Position numbers and translations under genes: made by a program. This document shows, in pieces, positions 18,186 through 26,626 of a stretch of 54,192 bases of DNA. The stretch is from positions 1 to 54,192 of the forward strand of contig NZ_CALPDG010000025.1 in assembly GCF_943193195.1 (NCBI RefSeq), read 5' to 3'. The notes beneath the pieces are model-generated. The model worked only from the letters and a program-made list of their open reading frames with translations. It was not told where the DNA came from and did no database searches. This DNA comes from Mediterraneibacter agrestimuris. Its GTDB lineage: Bacteria; Bacillota; Clostridia; Lachnospirales; Lachnospiraceae. Within the stretch, counting starts at the first letter, position 1, and the number at the start of each line of letters is the position of its first letter.

Positions 18186-19553
18186 ATGGATTATATGAAA
18201 AAAATCATCAGCCAGTCTAATTTCTGGTATAATGATGGCTTGCGGAAAGCAAAAATCCGGGATATGTCAGGGGCTATTGCTTCACTTCGCCGGAGTTTGC
18301 AATATAATAGAGGCAATATTGCGGCAAGGAATCTTCTCGGACTTGTATATTATGGGCAGGGAGAAATTGCAGAGGCTCTGGTGGAATGGATCATTAGTAA
18401 AAATCTGCAGCCTCATAAGAATGCAGCAAGTGAGTATATTAAGAAAGTACAGGATTCGTCTGGAGAACTGGAAGTGCTCAATCAGGCAGTGAAACGGTAT
18501 AATCAGTGCCTTTCATATTGCGGACATAATGGGGAAGATATGGCAATCATCCAGTTGAAAAAGGTAATTGAGATGCACCCGTCATTTCTAAAGGCATATC
18601 AGCTTCTGGCATTATTATATTTGCAGACGGAACAGTACGCAAAAGCACGGCAGATATTAAAGATTGCGCGGAATCTGGATACGACCAATGAAATAACACT
18701 TCGATATGTACATGAGCTGATAACGGGGCGGGGGAAAAAGGTCCGCCGGGGGAGCAGGACACAAAGAAGCAGGAAGCGGGGGAAAAACGCAGTCGAGTAT
18801 AAGCGTGGAAACGAGACGATTATTCAGCCGGCACAGAATGCACTGAAATTTTTGACCGGTAAAATCACCATATTAAATATTGTAATTGGTGTGCTGATCG
18901 GAGCATCTGTAGTTTGGTTTTTAATAGCTCCCGCAGTGGAAGAAACACGGAATGGTAAGATAAACAAACAGATTATAGAATCCAGTGAACGAATCAATGC
19001 TTTGGAGGCGCAGATCAGCGCGCAGACAAGAACACTGGATCAGTATCGGGCTGCTAATTCAGATACGGAGACGGCAGTACAAAATGCAGCGAGTACAGCA
19101 GACAGCTATGAGAATCTGATTTCTGCGTATGATCAATATAGGCTGGGAGACTATTCAGAAGAACTGCTGGCGGACATCCTGCTGAATATCAACCGTAATT
19201 CTCTGGGGGATACCGGGCAGGCACGCTTTGATGAAATGACTGCAGCAGTATATCCAACGGCATGCCAGATTCGGTATGACGCAGGAATGGAATCATTTAA
19301 TGTGGCAAATTACGAATATGCGATCAACAATCTACTACAGTTAGTCCGTATGGAAGAATCTTATAATTCGGGAGAAGCGCTTTTGAATCTGGGGCTTTCT
19401 TATTTGAGAAGCGGAGATGATCAGTCAGCAACAACGTATTTGACAAGATGTAATGAGCTGTTTCCGAATACAGATTTTGCAAATCAGGCGAAAGCCAGTT
19501 TGGATGAGATTGCACAGGCAAATGTAGCAGAAGGTGAAAATGCGGCGCAGTGA
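18186..19553 (+). CDS. TPR-repeat membrane protein
   Basis: 455 residues. N-terminal tetratricopeptide-like repeats (about residues 12-170, such as IASLRRSLQYNRGNIAARNLLGLVYYGQGEIAEALVEW) precede a basic linker, a single membrane segment near residues 225-250 (ITILNIVIGVLIGASVVWFLIAP), a predicted coiled coil (SSERINALEAQISAQTRTLDQY), and a C-terminal TPR-like part (NYEYAINNLLQLVRMEESYNSGEALLNLGLSYLRSGD). It is probably a bitopic scaffold with TPRs on both sides. The ribosome site is weak (GCGGTG). Function unknown; the place before the sporulation operon is noted but not evidence of role. Confidence 0.8.
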   Translation: MDYMKKIISQSNFWYNDGLRKAKIRDMSGAIASLRRSLQYNRGNIAARNLLGLVYYGQGEIAEALVEWIISKNLQPHKNAASEYIKKVQDSSGELEVLNQAVKRYNQCLSYCGHNGEDMAIIQLKKVIEMHPSFLKAYQLLALLYLQTEQYAKARQILKIARNLDTTNEITLRYVHELITGRGKKVRRGSRTQRSRKRGKNAVEYKRGNETIIQPAQNALKFLTGKITILNIVIGVLIGASVVWFLIAPAVEETRNGKINKQIIESSERINALEAQISAQTRTLDQYRAANSDTETAVQNAASTADSYENLISAYDQYRLGDYSEELLADILLNINRNSLGDTGQARFDEMTAAVYPTACQIRYDAGMESFNVANYEYAINNLLQLVRMEESYNSGEALLNLGLSYLRSGDDQSATTYLTRCNELFPNTDFANQAKASLDEIAQANVAEGENAAQ

Positions 19554-19625
19554 AATATAAAAGAATATTTTATACATATTGCACGTTGCTGCAATGACAG
19601 TCAAAAGTTAACGGCTATGGTTACG

Positions 19626-19671
19626 AAAGAGAAAGATGGATCCGATAAAGGGCTAGTCTTTCTCTTTTTTT
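19626..19671 (+). terminator. Terminator after the TPR gene
   Basis: Stem AAAGAGAAAGA (19626-19636) with TCTTTCTCTTT (19657-19667), then a T-run to 19671. It separates the housekeeping transcript from spoIIAA. Confidence 0.8.
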
Positions 19672-19756
19672 GTTGCGATGCATGTGATAAACCATGTATA
19701 TAACTGTCGTGCCTGTGTGCCGAAATTTGAAAATATAAATAACGAGGAGGAGTATC

Positions 19757-20071
19757 ATGAAATATCAGGTACAGGAGAATTGTCTCACAATTTTTCTGCC
19801 CAAAGAGGTGGACCATCACCATGCAGAGGAAATCCGAAAGAATGCAGATATGGTGATAGAACGAAATCATATTAAGTATGTGATTTTTGATTTTGATAAG
19901 ACAGAGTTTATGGACAGCTCAGGAATCGGGGCGATCATGGGGCGCTACCGGATTATACGGCTCATTGGAGGAGAAGTCTGGGCAGTTCATACAAACCCCC
20001 GGATCAAGAAAGTCCTGACACTGTCGGGTGTGACAAAAATAATGCAGATATATGAGGAGGAACAGGAATGA
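19757..20071 (+). CDS. spoIIAA: Anti-sigma F factor antagonist SpoIIAA
   Basis: 104 residues of STAS fold. The phosphorylation site is in FMDSSGIGAIMGRY near residues 55-66, with the DSSG serine modified by SpoIIAB in the known system. In the forespore the unphosphorylated form frees sigma F. The ATG at 19757 follows GAGGAGGAG. Its stop overlaps the spoIIAB start by 4 bp (ATGA), showing tight co-translation in the spoIIA operon. Confidence 0.95.
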   Translation: MKYQVQENCLTIFLPKEVDHHHAEEIRKNADMVIERNHIKYVIFDFDKTEFMDSSGIGAIMGRYRIIRLIGGEVWAVHTNPRIKKVLTLSGVTKIMQIYEEEQE

Positions 20072-20523
20072 AAAACGCCAATGAAATGGAAGTGATTTTT
20101 GACAGCCGTTCGGAAAATGAGCGGTTTGCACGAGTGGCAGTGGCAGCTTTTATGACACAGCTAAATCCGACAATTGAAGAGGTGGCGGATGTAAAAACAG
20201 CGGTTTCGGAAGCTGTGACCAATGCGATCATCCATGGGTATGAAAATGAGCTGCATAAAGTGGCTGTATTTTGCAGGATTGAGGATAATCTGCTTACAGT
20301 ACATATCAAGGATACCGGGCGGGGCATTGAAGATGTAGAGCAGGCAATGCAGCCCATGTACACAACAAAACCGGAAATGGACCGCTCAGGAATGGGATTT
20401 GCATTTATGGAAGCTTTCATGGATAAGGTAGAGGTAGAATCTTCGCCGGGGATAGGAACAACAGTAAAAATGCAGAAAACAATTGGAAAAGGAAGGAATT
20501 TATGGACCACACAATCGCTTTGA
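20068..20523 (+). CDS. spoIIAB: Anti-sigma F factor SpoIIAB (serine kinase)
   Basis: 151 residues, GHKL kinase family. N-box: VSEAVTNAIIHGYEN near residue 47; G1: IKDTGRGIEDVEQAM near residue 78; G2: MDRSGMGFAFMEAFMD near residue 105. It binds and holds sigma F and phosphorylates SpoIIAA. It overlaps both neighbours, 4 bp upstream and 22 bp downstream. Confidence 0.95.
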   Translation: MKNANEMEVIFDSRSENERFARVAVAAFMTQLNPTIEEVADVKTAVSEAVTNAIIHGYENELHKVAVFCRIEDNLLTVHIKDTGRGIEDVEQAMQPMYTTKPEMDRSGMGFAFMEAFMDKVEVESSPGIGTTVKMQKTIGKGRNLWTTQSL

Positions 20524-21218
20524 TCAGACAGGCACACGATGGAGATAAAGAGGCGAGAGAACGGTTAGTAGAGGAAAATGTAGGACTGATCTGGTGTGTA
20601 GTGAAAAGATTTGCCGGGCGGGGAACGGATACGGAAGATTTATTCCAGATAGGAAGTATCGGACTACTGAAAGCAATTGATAAGTTCGACCTGACATATG
20701 ATGTGAAATTTTCCACTTATGCAGTCCCTATGATTAGTGGAGAGATTAAACGCTTTCTGAGAGATGACGGTATGATCAAAGTAAGCCGCTCTCTAAAAGA
20801 ACTGTCTTATAAAGCATTTCTTGCGAGAGAAGAGTTGATCAATCAACATGGCAGAGAACCTACGTTAGAAGAGCTTTCTGAAAAATTACAGGTGGAAAAG
20901 GAAGAAATCGTGCAGGCGATGGAAGCAGGCAGTGAGGTAGAATCCATTTACAAGCCCATTCATCAGAGCGAGGGGCAGGAAATCCGTCTGATGGACAAGC
21001 TGGAGGAAGAAGAACATCAAGAGGAGAAAATCCTGAACCATATGATGTTAAAACAGCTCCTGGAAACGTTGGATAAAGATGAACGCCAATTGATATATCT
21101 GAGATACTTTCAGAATCAGACCCAGTCGGCAGTTGGAAAAATACTTGGGATTTCACAGGTGCAGGTATCCAGACTGGAGAAACGGATCATAGAAAATCTA
21201 AGGAAACTGGGGATGTAA
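20502..21218 (+). CDS. sigF: Sporulation sigma factor F
   Basis: 238 residues of sigma-70 family. Region 2 reads LVEENVGLIWCVVKRF..GTDTEDLFQIGSIGLLKAIDKFD, with KFSTYAVPMISGEIKRFLRDDG; region 3 is LKELSYKAFLAREEL; region 4 ends with QSAVGKILGISQVQVSRLEKRI. The position after spoIIAA-spoIIAB makes it sigma F of the early forespore rather than sigma G. Translation starts inside spoIIAB with a GGAAGGAATTT site. Confidence 0.96.
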   Translation: MDHTIALIRQAHDGDKEARERLVEENVGLIWCVVKRFAGRGTDTEDLFQIGSIGLLKAIDKFDLTYDVKFSTYAVPMISGEIKRFLRDDGMIKVSRSLKELSYKAFLAREELINQHGREPTLEELSEKLQVEKEEIVQAMEAGSEVESIYKPIHQSEGQEIRLMDKLEEEEHQEEKILNHMMLKQLLETLDKDERQLIYLRYFQNQTQSAVGKILGISQVQVSRLEKRIIENLRKLGM

Positions 21219-21315
21219 ATAAAGAAAATATAAGTATAATCTGTCTGGAAATCCAGATACTAACACAAATAGGATTTGTTCCGTCAAAGGATAATTCCTA
21301 GGTGATTACATTTTT

Positions 21316-21347
21316 GTAACAGTGCAGCCGGTAGGTTGAACTGTTAC
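21316..21347. mobile_element. Minimal 32-bp MITE-like element with 8-bp duplication
   Basis: GTAACAG at the left and CTGTTAC at the right, with an inner GCAGCC-GGTA-GGTTG hairpin. Flanked by perfect ACATTTTT repeats (21308-21315 and 21348-21355). It lies between sigF and the first gene of the spoVA block, so it may affect readthrough between them. Confidence 0.85.
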
Positions 21348-21374
21348 ACATTTTTGAAAGGGTTAGGTGAGGAT

Positions 21375-21533
21375 ATGGATGAAGGAAGAAGAAAAGTCCG
21401 CATTTGTCTGGTGACACTTGTACTGGCGGCGGTAGTTATCGGAAGTGCGTATTATTGGTATAGCAGTGACGAGCACTTTCCAGACAGTGAGGGCACATTA
21501 ATCCGGCAGGAGGAAATGCATTATGCCGTCTAG
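21375..21533 (+). CDS. Small membrane protein upstream of spoVAA (52 residues)
   Basis: 52 residues beginning Met-Asp-Glu-Gly-Arg-Arg, with one membrane segment (ICLVTLVLAAVVIGSAYYWY) and a short polar tail. AGGTGAGG precedes the ATG at 21375, and the end overlaps the start of spoVAA by 11 bp, implying translational coupling. The frame stays open upstream to a TTG inside the 32-bp element, but that is not a good start. I do not recognise a family. Its place suggests a forespore membrane protein, by inference. Confidence 0.65.
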   Translation: MDEGRRKVRICLVTLVLAAVVIGSAYYWYSSDEHFPDSEGTLIRQEEMHYAV

Positions 21534-22194
21534 TCAGGATACGCTCTACATCAAAGGTGAACGAGATGTTGAGATAACGAAAACGGATGTGACTCTTGGA
21601 GATATTTTGACTTTTGAATGCAGTAACAAAACAGTGATTCCAAAGGTCAAGACAATGAAAATCCTGAAAATACCAGACAATGGAAAAAAGGAGCAGCGGT
21701 TTGTGATTTCTATTTTGAAAATCATTGCCTGTATCCATGAACAGTATCCAAATCTGGATATTCAGAATCTTGGGGAGACAGATATCATTATCACATATGA
21801 GAATCAGAAAACGCCGGGAAAGCTGTTCCACATCTTAAAGACTGCTTTTGTGGTAGTTTTGACTTTTTGCGGGGCTGCATTTTCGATTATGGCATTTAAC
21901 AACGATATATCTGTGACAAAGTTGTTTTCACAGATATATGAGGCTATGACCGGAGCAAAGAGCAGTGGATTCACAATTTTGGAGATCAGCTATTCTGTCG
22001 GCATCGCAGTTGGAATTCTTATGTTTTTTAATCATTTCGGAAAGAAACGGTTTACTGTGGATCCAACACCGTTGGAAGTACAGATGCGTCTTTATGAAAA
22101 TGATATTCAGACCACTCTGGTAGAGGACGCCTCCAGAAGAAAGGAGGAATTGGATGTGGGTAAATCAAATACTATTGGCACTTATCGGTCTTAG
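21523..22194 (+). CDS. spoVAA: Stage V sporulation protein AA
   Basis: 223 residues. A soluble N-terminal half (TLYIKGERDVEITKTDVTLGDILTFECSN) is followed by two membrane segments (AFVVVLTFCGAAFSIMAF and ISYSVGIAVGILMFFNHF) and the ending TVDPTPLEVQMRLYENDIQTTLVEDASRRKEEL, a recognisable SpoVAA pattern. SpoVA proteins move dipicolinic acid into the forespore. GGCAGGAGG precedes the ATG; it overlaps spoVAB by 41 bp. Confidence 0.88.
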   Translation: MPSSQDTLYIKGERDVEITKTDVTLGDILTFECSNKTVIPKVKTMKILKIPDNGKKEQRFVISILKIIACIHEQYPNLDIQNLGETDIIITYENQKTPGKLFHILKTAFVVVLTFCGAAFSIMAFNNDISVTKLFSQIYEAMTGAKSSGFTILEISYSVGIAVGILMFFNHFGKKRFTVDPTPLEVQMRLYENDIQTTLVEDASRRKEELDVGKSNTIGTYRS

Positions 22195-22570
22195 TGCAGG
22201 CGTGGCAGTTGCAGGAGGACTGTTTGCATTTATTGTGGAGCTCGGAGTGATCGCGGATTTTGCGGACCGGACCCATACGGCAGACCATATTTTGCTTTAT
22301 GAGGATAGTGCGGCGCTTGGCGGAATTGCGGGAACGCTCATGATGCTGTTTCACATCCAGCTTCCATTTGGAAATTGGATCGTGCCGATTTTCGGACTTC
22401 TGGCGGGAATTTTCGTGGGCTGCTGGTCGATGGCTCTGGCAGAGATTTTGAATGTGTTCCCGATTTTTATCCGAAGAGTGAAGATTGTACGATATATTTC
22501 CGCATTTGTCATTAGTATGGCAGTGGGGCGTGGCGTGGGGGCATTGATATTCTTTTTTCAAGGCTGGTAA
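22154..22570 (+). CDS. spoVAB: Stage V sporulation protein AB
   Basis: 138 residues with four membrane segments. The segment ALIGLSAGVAVAGGLFAFIVELGVI and the central RTHTADHILLYEDSAALGGIAGTL match SpoVAB. It lies in the expected order after spoVAA. The usual next genes (spoVAC, spoVAD, spoVAE) do not follow; the convergent AraC gene overlaps its last 13 bp, so the core DPA channel genes must be elsewhere. Confidence 0.88.
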   Translation: MWVNQILLALIGLSAGVAVAGGLFAFIVELGVIADFADRTHTADHILLYEDSAALGGIAGTLMMLFHIQLPFGNWIVPIFGLLAGIFVGCWSMALAEILNVFPIFIRRVKIVRYISAFVISMAVGRGVGALIFFFQGW

Positions 22571-23469
22571 ACAGTATACTTGCCCGCCGCCTGCTGTGAA
22601 AATAATTCCCGGTACTCTTTCGGGGACATCCCAAATTCTTTTTTAAACGCGCGGAAGAAGCTGGAGTAATCTTTGAATCCGTACATCAAATATACATCGC
22701 TGATATTTCCTTGTGTAAGAATTGCGTCACGGCACAGAGAAAGGCGTTTTTTTGTAATGAACTGATGGACAGACAATCCCATATTGTCTTTGAATACATG
22801 AGCAATATGATATTTACTTACAAAAAACTGTTGTGCCAGATGTTCCAGAGAAAGCTCCTCATCCAGATGATCCTCGATATAGTGCATCAGATTTTGATAT
22901 AAATGTGCTTCTTCCCGGGGAGATGCCGGATGCTCGGCTTCATATACCGAGCGGTTCAGATGCAGGATCAGATCATTGACACAAAGAGAAACTTTGGCAT
23001 CCCGGCCGAAACGGTTGGAGTGCATTTCTTCAATCAGCCGGAATACTTTGGATTGAAGTGAATTAAAGGCAATCATATCATAATGGAACAGATAACGCTT
23101 CTGGATCAGGGCATGCTGCATCAGATAGACATAGTCCGGTGAAATCTGCAGTAGATCATTGCAGTAATCCCGGCTGATCCAGAAAACAAATCGTCTGTAC
23201 GGGGCAGCAGTGCCCTGCAGTATGGCATAGTGGTATACATTCGGCGGAATAACAATGACATCGCCCGGTTTCAGCAGATGAACATCTCCTTCAATATTCA
23301 TTAAAACATTTCCCTCAAGAAAAAAGTAAAATTCGTAATAATTATGGGTGTGACTGTCCACATTATAATAATGACTGTTCTGATAAGTGTCATTGTAATA
23401 GTAGATTTCAAAATCTTTGGACAGCATATTCTGCCGTGTACTGAAAGTGGATTGAAGACTTTTCTTCAT
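22558..23469 (-). CDS. AraC family regulator, probably of the uxu operon
   Basis: 303 residues. The N-terminal cupin-like sensor domain contains HTHNYYEFYFFLEGNVLMNIEGDVHLLKPGDVIVIPP, and the C-terminal double helix-turn-helix (about residues 195-295) contains LEHLAQQFFVSKYHIAHVFKDNMGLSVHQFI and ISDVYLMYGFKDYSSFFRAFKKEFGMSPKEYR. The start at 23469 is preceded by AAAGGAG on the minus strand. It is divergent from uxuA with 161 bp between the starts, so control of the uronate genes is likely. The inducer is probably a uronate. Confidence 0.88.
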   Translation of the reverse strand: MKKSLQSTFSTRQNMLSKDFEIYYYNDTYQNSHYYNVDSHTHNYYEFYFFLEGNVLMNIEGDVHLLKPGDVIVIPPNVYHYAILQGTAAPYRRFVFWISRDYCNDLLQISPDYVYLMQHALIQKRYLFHYDMIAFNSLQSKVFRLIEEMHSNRFGRDAKVSLCVNDLILHLNRSVYEAEHPASPREEAHLYQNLMHYIEDHLDEELSLEHLAQQFFVSKYHIAHVFKDNMGLSVHQFITKKRLSLCRDAILTQGNISDVYLMYGFKDYSSFFRAFKKEFGMSPKEYRELFSQQAAGKYTVYQP

Positions 23470-23554
23470 AGCGCTGTAGCTCCTTTTATCACATTATATG
23501 TACTATGATACACAGAAACCGCAAATTTTACAATATATACAACAACTTCATCAA

Positions 23555-23583
23555 TTGGAAAAATTTTTCTCATAAATTATAAT
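23555..23583 (+). promoter_or_regulatory. Probable promoter of the uxuA operon
   Basis: TTGGAA (23555-23560) and TATAAT (23578-23583) with a 17-bp spacer, 48 bp before the uxuA ATG, in the region divergent from the AraC gene. Confidence 0.65.
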
Positions 23584-23630
23584 GAGCATAACAAATCAAT
23601 TAAGTCTTGAGAAAGAGAGGACAAATCATT

Positions 23631-24707
23631 ATGGAAATGACATTGAGATGGTATGGAGCTAAGTTTGATACGGTAACACTGAAACAAATCCGCCAGATTC
23701 CGGGAGTGACAGGCGTTATCACAACACTGTATGATACAGAGCCGGGGGAGGTATGGAGCCGTGAGCGTATCCGTGCTATGAAAGAAGAGGTAGAGGCGGC
23801 AGGATTGAACCTTTCCGGTATCGAGAGTGTGAATATTCACGACGCAATAAAAACAGGAGCGCCGGAGAGAGAGCAGTATATTGAAAATTACATTGAGACA
23901 CTTGAAAATCTCGGAAAAGAAGATATTCATCTTGTATGCTACAACTTCATGCCGGTATTTGACTGGACTCGTACAGAGCTTGCGCGGGTAAGACCAGATG
24001 GTTCTACCGTTCTTGCTTATACACAGGAAGCCGTAGATGCAATTGATCCAGAGAGAATGTTTGAGTCTATCGCAGGAGACATGAACGGTACGATCATGCC
24101 GGGCTGGGAGCCGGAGCGTATGGCAAAGGTAAAAGAACTTTTTGAGATGTATAAGGACATCGATGATGATAAATTATTTGAAAATCTGAAATATTTCCTT
24201 GAGAAAATTATGCCGGTTTGCGATAAATATGACATCAATATGGCAATCCATCCGGACGATCCGGCATGGAGCGTTTTCGGACTTCCGAGAATCATCATCA
24301 ACAAAGAAAACATTCACCGTATGATGGAAATGGTGGACAACCCGCATAATGGCGTGACCTTCTGCTCTGGTTCTTATGGAACCAACCTTGCAAATGATCT
24401 GCCGGATATGATCCGTTCCCTGAAGGGCAGAATACATTTTGCACATGTGCGTAACCTGAAATTCATCACACCGACCAATTTCGAGGAAGCCGCACATCTG
24501 TCAAGCGATGGAACATTCGATATGTATGAGATTATGAAGGCACTGTATGATATCGGATTTGACGGACCGATCCGCCCGGACCACGGACGAATGATCTGGG
24601 ATGAAGTAGCAATGCCGGGATATGGTCTGTATGACAGAGCGCTGGGAGCAACGTATCTAAACGGACTCTGGGAAGCAATCGACAAAGCAACAACACGTGG
24701 AATCTAA
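23631..24707 (+). CDS. uxuA: Mannonate dehydratase
   Basis: 358 residues. It turns D-mannonate into 2-keto-3-deoxygluconate. Characteristic segments are MEMTLRWYGAKFDTVTLKQIRQIPGVTG at the N-terminus, NYIETLENLGKEDIHLVCYNFMPVFDWTRT, MAIHPDDPAWSVFGLPRI near residue 205, and GPIRPDHGRMIWDE near residue 313, where His and Asp ligands of the xylose-isomerase-like barrel lie. The ATG at 23631 follows AGAGAGG; an earlier TTG in frame is not needed. First gene of the operon with uxuB. Confidence 0.95.
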   Translation: MEMTLRWYGAKFDTVTLKQIRQIPGVTGVITTLYDTEPGEVWSRERIRAMKEEVEAAGLNLSGIESVNIHDAIKTGAPEREQYIENYIETLENLGKEDIHLVCYNFMPVFDWTRTELARVRPDGSTVLAYTQEAVDAIDPERMFESIAGDMNGTIMPGWEPERMAKVKELFEMYKDIDDDKLFENLKYFLEKIMPVCDKYDINMAIHPDDPAWSVFGLPRIIINKENIHRMMEMVDNPHNGVTFCSGSYGTNLANDLPDMIRSLKGRIHFAHVRNLKFITPTNFEEAAHLSSDGTFDMYEIMKALYDIGFDGPIRPDHGRMIWDEVAMPGYGLYDRALGATYLNGLWEAIDKATTRGI

Positions 24708-24742
24708 GCAAACCAGAAAGATTAGAAAGGAATGTCAATAAC

Positions 24743-26359
24743 ATGAAATTGAATTTACAGGGAATTGCGGACAAAGCACAGTGGGAAGCAAAAGGCTACA
24801 AGCTGCCCCGGTTTGATATGGACAAGATGATTGCGGCAACAAAGGAAAATCCGTTTTGGATTCACTTTGGGGCGGGCAACTTGTTCCGTGCATTTCATGC
24901 CAATGTGGTGCAGAATATGCTGAACAACGGCGATCTGGACAGAGGTCTGATCGTTGCAGAAGGCTTTGATTACGAAATCGTAGAAAAAATGTACGCGCCT
25001 CACGATAATCTGGGAATTGCCGCAACGTTAAAAGCTGACGGCACGATCGAGAAAACGGTAGTAGGAAGCGTTGCAGAATCACTCCCGCTGGATTCGGAAA
25101 ATGAAGCAGCTTACGGAAGACTGAAAGAAATTTTTGCAAAAGAGTCTTTGCAGATAGCAACATTTACCATTACAGAGAAGGGATACAGTCTGGTGAACGG
25201 ACGCGGAGAACAGCTTCCGGATGTAACGGCAGATTTTGCGGCAGGCCCGGAGAAACCGGCAAGCTACATGGGAAAAGTGACATCTTTATTGTATGCAAGA
25301 TATAAAGCTGGAGAGTTCCCGATCGCTATGGTAAGTACAGATAACTGTTCTCACAATGGAGATAAGTTGTATGCGGCAGTGGCAGCGTTTGCAAAAGCTT
25401 GGGCAGAGAATGACAAGGCAGAGCAAGGATTTGTGGAATATATTGATTCTGATAAAGTATCTTTTACATGGAGCATGATCGATAAGATTACGCCAAGACC
25501 GGACGCTTCCGTAGAAGCGATCCTTCTGGAAGATGGTGTGGAAGAGCTGGAGCCTGTGATTACTTCTAAAAATACTTATGTGGCTCCATTTGTCAATGCA
25601 GAGGAGACCGAGTACCTGGTCATTGAGGATGATTTTCCGAACGGACGCCCGGATCTGACAAAGGGAGGGCTGATGTTCACAGACAGAGAGACAGTAGACA
25701 AGGTAGAGAAGATGAAAGTATGTACTTGTCTGAATCCGCTTCATACCTGTCTGGCAATCTATGGATGCATTCTCGGATATCAGAAGATTTCTGATGAAAT
25801 GAAGGATACAGAGCTGAAAAAACTGGTTGAGACAGTGGGCTATGTAGAAGGTCTTCCGGTAGTTGTGAATCCAGGCATTCTGGATCCGAAGGAGTTTATC
25901 GATACAGTGCTGAATGTGCGTGTACCGAATCCGTTTATGCCGGATACCCCGCAGAGAATCGCAACGGACACTTCTCAGAAGCTGGCAATTCGTTTTGGCG
26001 AGACGATTAAGGCTTATGCGGAGTCTGATGAACTGGATGTGGCTTCTTTAAAGCTGATCCCGCTTGTGTTTGCAGGATGGCTGCGTTATCTGATGGCAGT
26101 AGATGATGCGGGCAGCGCATTTGAACTGAGTCCGGATCCGCTGCTGGATACAGTCTGTCCGTATGTTGCAGGCTTCAAGCTGGGTGAAGTGGGAGATGTT
26201 GCCGAGATTGAGACAGTATTGAAACCGGTTCTTGAAAATACAAAGATTTTTGGTGTCAATCTGTACGAAATCGGTATGGCAGAGAAAGTCTGTGAGTACT
26301 TCAAAGAACTGACGGCAGGGGTCGGTGCAGTACGTGAGACATTGAAGAAGTATGTATAA
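24743..26359 (+). CDS. uxuB: Fructuronate reductase (mannitol dehydrogenase family)
   Basis: 538 residues. It reduces D-fructuronate to D-mannonate with NADH. The N-terminal Rossmann part includes WIHFGAGNLFRAFHA near residue 33 and GLIVAEGFDYEIVEKMY; the family segment AMVSTDNCSHNGDKLY lies near residue 200 and VCTCLNPLHTCLAIYG near residue 325. Length and segments fit UxuB of Firmicutes; a tagaturonate reductase reading (UxaB) is less likely beside uxuA. A 35-bp gap with AAAGGAATG separates it from uxuA. Confidence 0.9.
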   Translation: MKLNLQGIADKAQWEAKGYKLPRFDMDKMIAATKENPFWIHFGAGNLFRAFHANVVQNMLNNGDLDRGLIVAEGFDYEIVEKMYAPHDNLGIAATLKADGTIEKTVVGSVAESLPLDSENEAAYGRLKEIFAKESLQIATFTITEKGYSLVNGRGEQLPDVTADFAAGPEKPASYMGKVTSLLYARYKAGEFPIAMVSTDNCSHNGDKLYAAVAAFAKAWAENDKAEQGFVEYIDSDKVSFTWSMIDKITPRPDASVEAILLEDGVEELEPVITSKNTYVAPFVNAEETEYLVIEDDFPNGRPDLTKGGLMFTDRETVDKVEKMKVCTCLNPLHTCLAIYGCILGYQKISDEMKDTELKKLVETVGYVEGLPVVVNPGILDPKEFIDTVLNVRVPNPFMPDTPQRIATDTSQKLAIRFGETIKAYAESDELDVASLKLIPLVFAGWLRYLMAVDDAGSAFELSPDPLLDTVCPYVAGFKLGEVGDVAEIETVLKPVLENTKIFGVNLYEIGMAEKVCEYFKELTAGVGAVRETLKKYV

Positions 26360-26393
26360 AGGTAAATAAGTGACAAGATTATTTTTGCAATAT

Positions 26394-26445
26394 CAGGCGG
26401 CAGAAGGAGCAGCAGAAATGTTTCTACTTCTGCCGTCTGTGCATT
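26394..26445 (+). terminator. Terminator after uxuB
   Basis: 13-base arms with one G:T pair: left 26394-26406 ending GGCAGAAG, right 26427-26439 beginning CTTCTGCC, followed by a weak T-rich stretch (GCATTTTAT). It fits termination or attenuation before kduI, which has its own promoter. Confidence 0.65.
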
Positions 26446-26509
26446 TTATCGGAACAGAAATATTGAATTTTTACAATTAATCAAAAAAAATGGGGTTTGT
26501 ACGCTGATA

Positions 26510-26544
26510 ATTTCAATTGAAATAAATTAATAATTTGGTATAAT
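26510..26544 (+). promoter_or_regulatory. Promoter of kduI with palindromic operator on the -35 box
   Basis: TTGAAA (26517-26522) and TATAAT (26539-26544), spacing 16. A perfect 14-bp palindrome ATTTCAATTGAAAT (26510-26523) covers the -35 element, where a bound repressor would block polymerase. The half-site ATTTCA resembles the half-sites of the IclR-type operators near 38-39 kb, but the spacing differs. Confidence 0.6.
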
Positions 26545-26626
26545 AGGTTTGAATGAAGACAGTATGTACTTTGTTTATAAATATTGTCCGTATGGAACGG
26601 AGAATGTAAAAAGAAAGGCGGAAGAA

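Noticed and set aside
20502-21218. sigG instead of sigF
   Set aside because: The overlap with spoIIAB and the preceding spoIIAA define the spoIIA operon, so sigma F is the correct call.
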